In this document: positions 42,503 through 44,884 of the stretch, in pieces | Numbering within the stretch: position 1 is the first letter of the stretch | Layout: every line of letters begins with the position of its first letter | From: Fen-1231 sp035286465 | GTDB taxonomy: Bacteria; Gemmatimonadota; Gemmatimonadetes; Gemmatimonadales; Gemmatimonadaceae | Reading direction: 5' to 3' | DNA: 44,884 nt | NCBI GenBank assembly: GCA_035286465.1 | Contig: DATEDF010000114.1 | Span: 1 to 44,884, forward strand | Position numbers and translations under genes: made by a program | The notes under the pieces: generated by a model | Database searches by the model: none | What the model was told of the DNA's origin: nothing | The model's input: only the letters and a program-made list of their open reading frames with translations

Positions 42503-43096
42503 ATGCTCGCTTCTCGCCGCCCGCTGACCACGCTCGCGCTGGCGCTGATGGTCCTGACTGCGTGCCGGAGCAAGCCGGCACCGGTGCCCGCGCCGGCCCC
42601 GCCGCCGCCCACGCCCGCGGCCCCTGCACCGGCGCCACCGCGCGTGAACCAGGACTCGATTGATCGCGCTCGCGCCGCCGAAGCCGCCCGGCTCGCCGCG
42701 ACCGCGACCGCCGCGGCCGCCGCACGTGCCCGTGCGACCCTCGGCGAGGAGATCTACTTCGACTTCGACCGGGACGAGATCCGCGACGACCAGCGTGCGA
42801 CCCTGGACGCCAAGGTCCCGATTCTCTCCTCCAACCCCAACGTCCGCATCCGCATCGCCGGGCACTGCGACGAACGCGGCTCCGACCAGTACAACGAGGC
42901 TCTCGGCCAGCGCCGCGCCGCGTCCGCCAAGCGTTATCTCGTGTCGCGGGGCATCACCGAGTCGCGCATCGAGGTCGTGAGCTTCGGCGAGGAGCGCCCC
43001 GCGGTCCAGGGCGAGAACGAGGAGGCGTGGGCCCAGAATCGCCGCGACGAGTTCGAGATCATCGCCGGCGGAGACAACCTCCGGGCGCCGCGGTGA
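42503..43096 (+). CDS. pal: peptidoglycan-associated lipoprotein Pal
   Basis: Anchors the outer membrane to peptidoglycan. The 197-residue protein has a lipoprotein signal ending LALMVLTAC (Cys21), a long Pro/Ala spacer, an Ala/Arg helix and a C-terminal OmpA-like domain: EEIYFDFDRDEIRDDQ near residue 85, IRIAGHCDERGSDQYN near 118 with the Asp and nearby Arg (LGQRRA) that bind diaminopimelate, and ending VVSFGEERP. A GGAGG site at 42492-42496 precedes the ATG by 6 nt. Its stop overlaps cpoB (GTGA). Confidence 0.95.
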   Translation: MLASRRPLTTLALALMVLTACRSKPAPVPAPAPPPPTPAAPAPAPPRVNQDSIDRARAAEAARLAATATAAAAARARATLGEEIYFDFDRDEIRDDQRATLDAKVPILSSNPNVRIRIAGHCDERGSDQYNEALGQRRAASAKRYLVSRGITESRIEVVSFGEERPAVQGENEEAWAQNRRDEFEIIAGGDNLRAPR

Positions 43097-43944
43097 GTTG
43101 TCGCACGCGCCGCCTGCCGCGCTGGGCGCTCGCGCCGGCCGTCGCCCTCGTGGCCGGCGCGTGCTTCGCCACGCGCAACGACGTGCGGCTCCTGCAGGCC
43201 CAGCTCCAGGGCGACCTCGCCCGGCTGCGCGCGGAGGCGACGCGCGCCGACTCGGCGCACCGCGCGGAGATGCAGCGGGTGGCGCGCGACGTCGGCACCG
43301 TCGCGGACTCGCTGCGCGGCGTGAACGCGTTCCTCGTGCGCTTCTCCACGGACGTCTCGCGCTTCCAGGGCGACCTCACGCTCACGATGCATTCCTTCGG
43401 CCAGCAGCTCATCGCGGTGCAGGAACTGGCTGGGCAGAGCCAGAAGAAACTGCAGGAGCTGAGGGCCGACTTGGAGGCGCGGAGCAGCGAGCTCTCGGCG
43501 GCGGCCGTGCCGCGGGGCGCGCCCGGCGCGCCGGGCGCGGCCGCCGCCGGAGCGGCGGCCGCGGGGGCGCCGGGGCCCAACCAGTTGCTGCAGCTCGCGC
43601 AGGAGCAGTTCGAAGGCAACCGCCCCGCCGCGGCGCGCGCGGCGTTCCAGGATCTCCTCGCGCAGTATCCGGCGAGCGACCTCGTGCCCGAGGCGTTGTA
43701 CGGCATCGCGCGGACCTACGACTTCGAGCACAATGCGGCTGCGGCCGACTCGGCGTACCAGGTGGTCGTGGATCGCTTTCCCAAGAGCGACCGCGCCCCG
43801 AGCGCGCTCTTCAAGCGGGCGATGATCCAGATCGAGGCCGGCCAGGTCGCGAAGGCGCGCGCGCTCTTCCAGCAGATCGTGGACAAGTACCCGGGCTCGA
43901 CCGAGGCCGAGGTCGCGAAGGACCGCCTGCGGGCGCCGGCCTAG
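43093..43944 (+). CDS. cpoB: Tol-Pal associated TPR protein CpoB (YbgF)
   Basis: Coordinates Tol-Pal with peptidoglycan synthesis during division. The 283-residue product has a lipobox-like signal (AVALVAGAC), a coiled coil at about 30-145 (DVRLLQAQLQGDLARLRAEA, QQLIAVQELAGQSQKKLQEL), a Gly/Ala/Pro linker and three TPR units (LLQLAQEQFEGNRPAAARAAFQDLL, VPEALYGIARTYDFEHNAAAADSAY, PSALFKRAMIQIEAGQVAKARAL). A lipidated form is unusual, as the E. coli protein is soluble periplasmic. The GTG overlaps the pal stop. Confidence 0.88.
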   Translation: MSCRTRRLPRWALAPAVALVAGACFATRNDVRLLQAQLQGDLARLRAEATRADSAHRAEMQRVARDVGTVADSLRGVNAFLVRFSTDVSRFQGDLTLTMHSFGQQLIAVQELAGQSQKKLQELRADLEARSSELSAAAVPRGAPGAPGAAAAGAAAAGAPGPNQLLQLAQEQFEGNRPAAARAAFQDLLAQYPASDLVPEALYGIARTYDFEHNAAAADSAYQVVVDRFPKSDRAPSALFKRAMIQIEAGQVAKARALFQQIVDKYPGSTEAEVAKDRLRAPA

Positions 43945-43990
43945 CGGCCCCAGCGCCGGCGCGGAGCGGCGCGGGGCGGCGAGAAGACGC

Positions 43991-44779
43991 GTGGCGAAGA
44001 CCTCCAACTCCAGTGAGATGCCCTTCCTCGATCACCTCGAGGAACTGCGCTGGCGCATTCTCAAGAGCCTCGTCGCGCTGATCGTCGGCTTCTCGATCGC
44101 GTTCTGGCTCTGCTGGAACCACGACGTCATCGCGCTCCTCACCAAACCGATTGCCGCGGTCCTGCCCAACGGGAAGCTGAACTACACGCACCCGATGGAC
44201 CCGTTCACGATCCTGATGCAGATCTCCGGGGTACTGGGACTCGTGCTGGCGAGTCCCGTGGTCGGCTACCAGGTCTGGGCGTTCCTCTCCCCGGCGCTCA
44301 CGCAGCGAGAACGCCGGGTGATCGTCCCCGTCCTGGCGTTCGCGGCGATCCTCTTTCTCGCCGGCGTGGCGCTCGCCGTGTTCGTGTTCGTGCCGGTCAC
44401 GCTCAAGCTCATGCAGGGCATCCAGACGACCGCGCTGCAGCCCCTGATCACGGCGGGCGACTACTTCGGGTTCATCATCTTCATCTCGCTCGCGTTCGGG
44501 GCGGTGTTCGAGCTTCCGATCCTCGTGCTGGTACTCACCGCGCTGGGACTGGTCACACCGCAGGCGCTCGCGCGCGTGCGGCGCTGGGCGATCGTCATCT
44601 CGCTCGTGGTGTGCGAGATCATCACGCCGGGCGACCTCGTGATCTCGACGCTCATGCTCTGGGTTCCGGTGTACGGCCTCTACGAGCTCAGCATCGTCGT
44701 CTCGTGGGTCGTCTACCGCGCGCGCGAGAAGCGGCAAGGGCGCTCGGGCGACGTCGCGGCCACCGCCGGGGCGGCGTGA
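43991..44779 (+). CDS. tatC: twin-arginine translocase subunit TatC
   Basis: The receptor of the Tat pathway, which exports folded proteins. The 262-residue protein starts at GTG with SEMPFLDHLEELRWRILKSL, the conserved first loop, and has six membrane segments (for example LVALIVGFSIAFWLCW, MQISGVLGLVLASPVVGYQVWAFLSPALTQRER, VIVPVLAFAAILFLAGVALAVFVFVP, GFIIFISLAFGAVFELPILVLVLTALGLV). FLSPALTQRERR and FELPIL are family hallmarks. tatA/B are not in the window. Its TGA overlaps the start of the next gene. Confidence 0.96.
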   Translation: MAKTSNSSEMPFLDHLEELRWRILKSLVALIVGFSIAFWLCWNHDVIALLTKPIAAVLPNGKLNYTHPMDPFTILMQISGVLGLVLASPVVGYQVWAFLSPALTQRERRVIVPVLAFAAILFLAGVALAVFVFVPVTLKLMQGIQTTALQPLITAGDYFGFIIFISLAFGAVFELPILVLVLTALGLVTPQALARVRRWAIVISLVVCEIITPGDLVISTLMLWVPVYGLYELSIVVSWVVYRAREKRQGRSGDVAATAGAA

Positions 44780-44884
44780 GGCGCCTCGCGCCGGTGCGCG
44801 CGGCGCTGGTGGGCGCGGCGCTGCTGCTCGTGGCCGCGCTCGCGCCGGGTGCGCGCGCGCAAGGCGGCGCCGGCGGCGCCGGCG
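44776..44884 (+). CDS. start of a secreted protein (partial)
   Basis: From GTG 44776 a frame runs off the right edge. The first 36 residues are a clear signal peptide: VRRLAPVRAALVGAALLLVAALAPGARA followed by QGGAGGAG. The stop of tatC overlaps this GTG, so the gene is coupled to tatC. The family cannot be told from this piece. Confidence 0.6.
   Translation, partial: MRRLAPVRAALVGAALLLVAALAPGARAQGGAGGAG

Overview
This is a GC-rich stretch of a bacterial chromosome made almost entirely of core genes. A BamD-like lipoprotein, a full Tol-Pal set, an Omp85-type barrel protein and SecA/TatC show a double-membraned (diderm) cell. GC richness, frequent GTG starts, long overlapping operons and the particular LysM and Tol proteins fit Gemmatimonadota best; that assignment is inference from gene style, not from a marker search. 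There is no prophage, transposon, CRISPR array or obvious island. All protein genes but one read on the + strand; the exceptions on the minus strand are a tRNA-Leu and an outer-membrane barrel gene.

Layout. 1-3.2 kb: the end of an unknown gene, aspartate ammonia-lyase, an Rrf2 regulator and a hypothetical protein. 3.2-3.6 kb: a striking heptanucleotide repeat palindrome ending 3 nt from a tRNA-Leu gene. 3.7-7.2 kb: smpB, a cell-wall amidase, pyrD and pyrF as one overlapping run. 7.2-11.25 kb: a small lipoprotein, then a short alpha-type ribosomal operon (rpmJ-rpsM-rpsK-rpsD-rpoA-rplQ-rpmB) closed by a clear intrinsic terminator. 11.3-23.2 kb: nucleotide-sugar genes (GDP-mannose dehydratase and reductase, carB, four genes for UDP-2,3-diacetamido-glucuronate, UDP-glucose dehydrogenase, UDP-xylose synthase). 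23.2-31 kb: BamD-like protein, nadD, secA, radC, rel. 31.2-35.5 kb: uvrB, tsaE, tsaB, rimI, ssb. 35.6-44.9 kb: barrel protein (minus), LysM protein, a sugar epimerase, tolQ-tolR-tolA-tolB-pal-cpoB, tatC and the start of a secreted protein.

How the genes work together. The sugar cluster would make GDP-deoxyhexose, UDP-GlcNAc3NAcA, UDP-GlcA and UDP-xylose for surface polysaccharide; BamD, Tol-Pal, the amidase and the LysM protein serve the envelope; Rel, SmpB, the ribosomal operon and the TsaB/TsaE/RimI set serve translation and its control.

What is unusual. (1) At least five gaps hold long imperfect palindromes built from a locus-specific, mostly 7-bp word: a purine-rich array on the left and its complement on the right. 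A second, CATTCCG/ATGCGG heptad family sits in four other gaps and even supplies a start codon. (2) The hexamer RTCGAY is almost absent, and the effect is visible as codon choice: Ile-Asp is written ATT-GAY 26 times, ATA-GAC once and ATC-GAC only twice, although ATC is the normal Ile codon and is used before Glu. (3) Several first-in-operon genes have a TANNNT element 6-7 nt before the start codon, implying leaderless mRNAs. These three are the best candidates for undescribed biology here; no novel multi-gene defence or metabolic system is visible.
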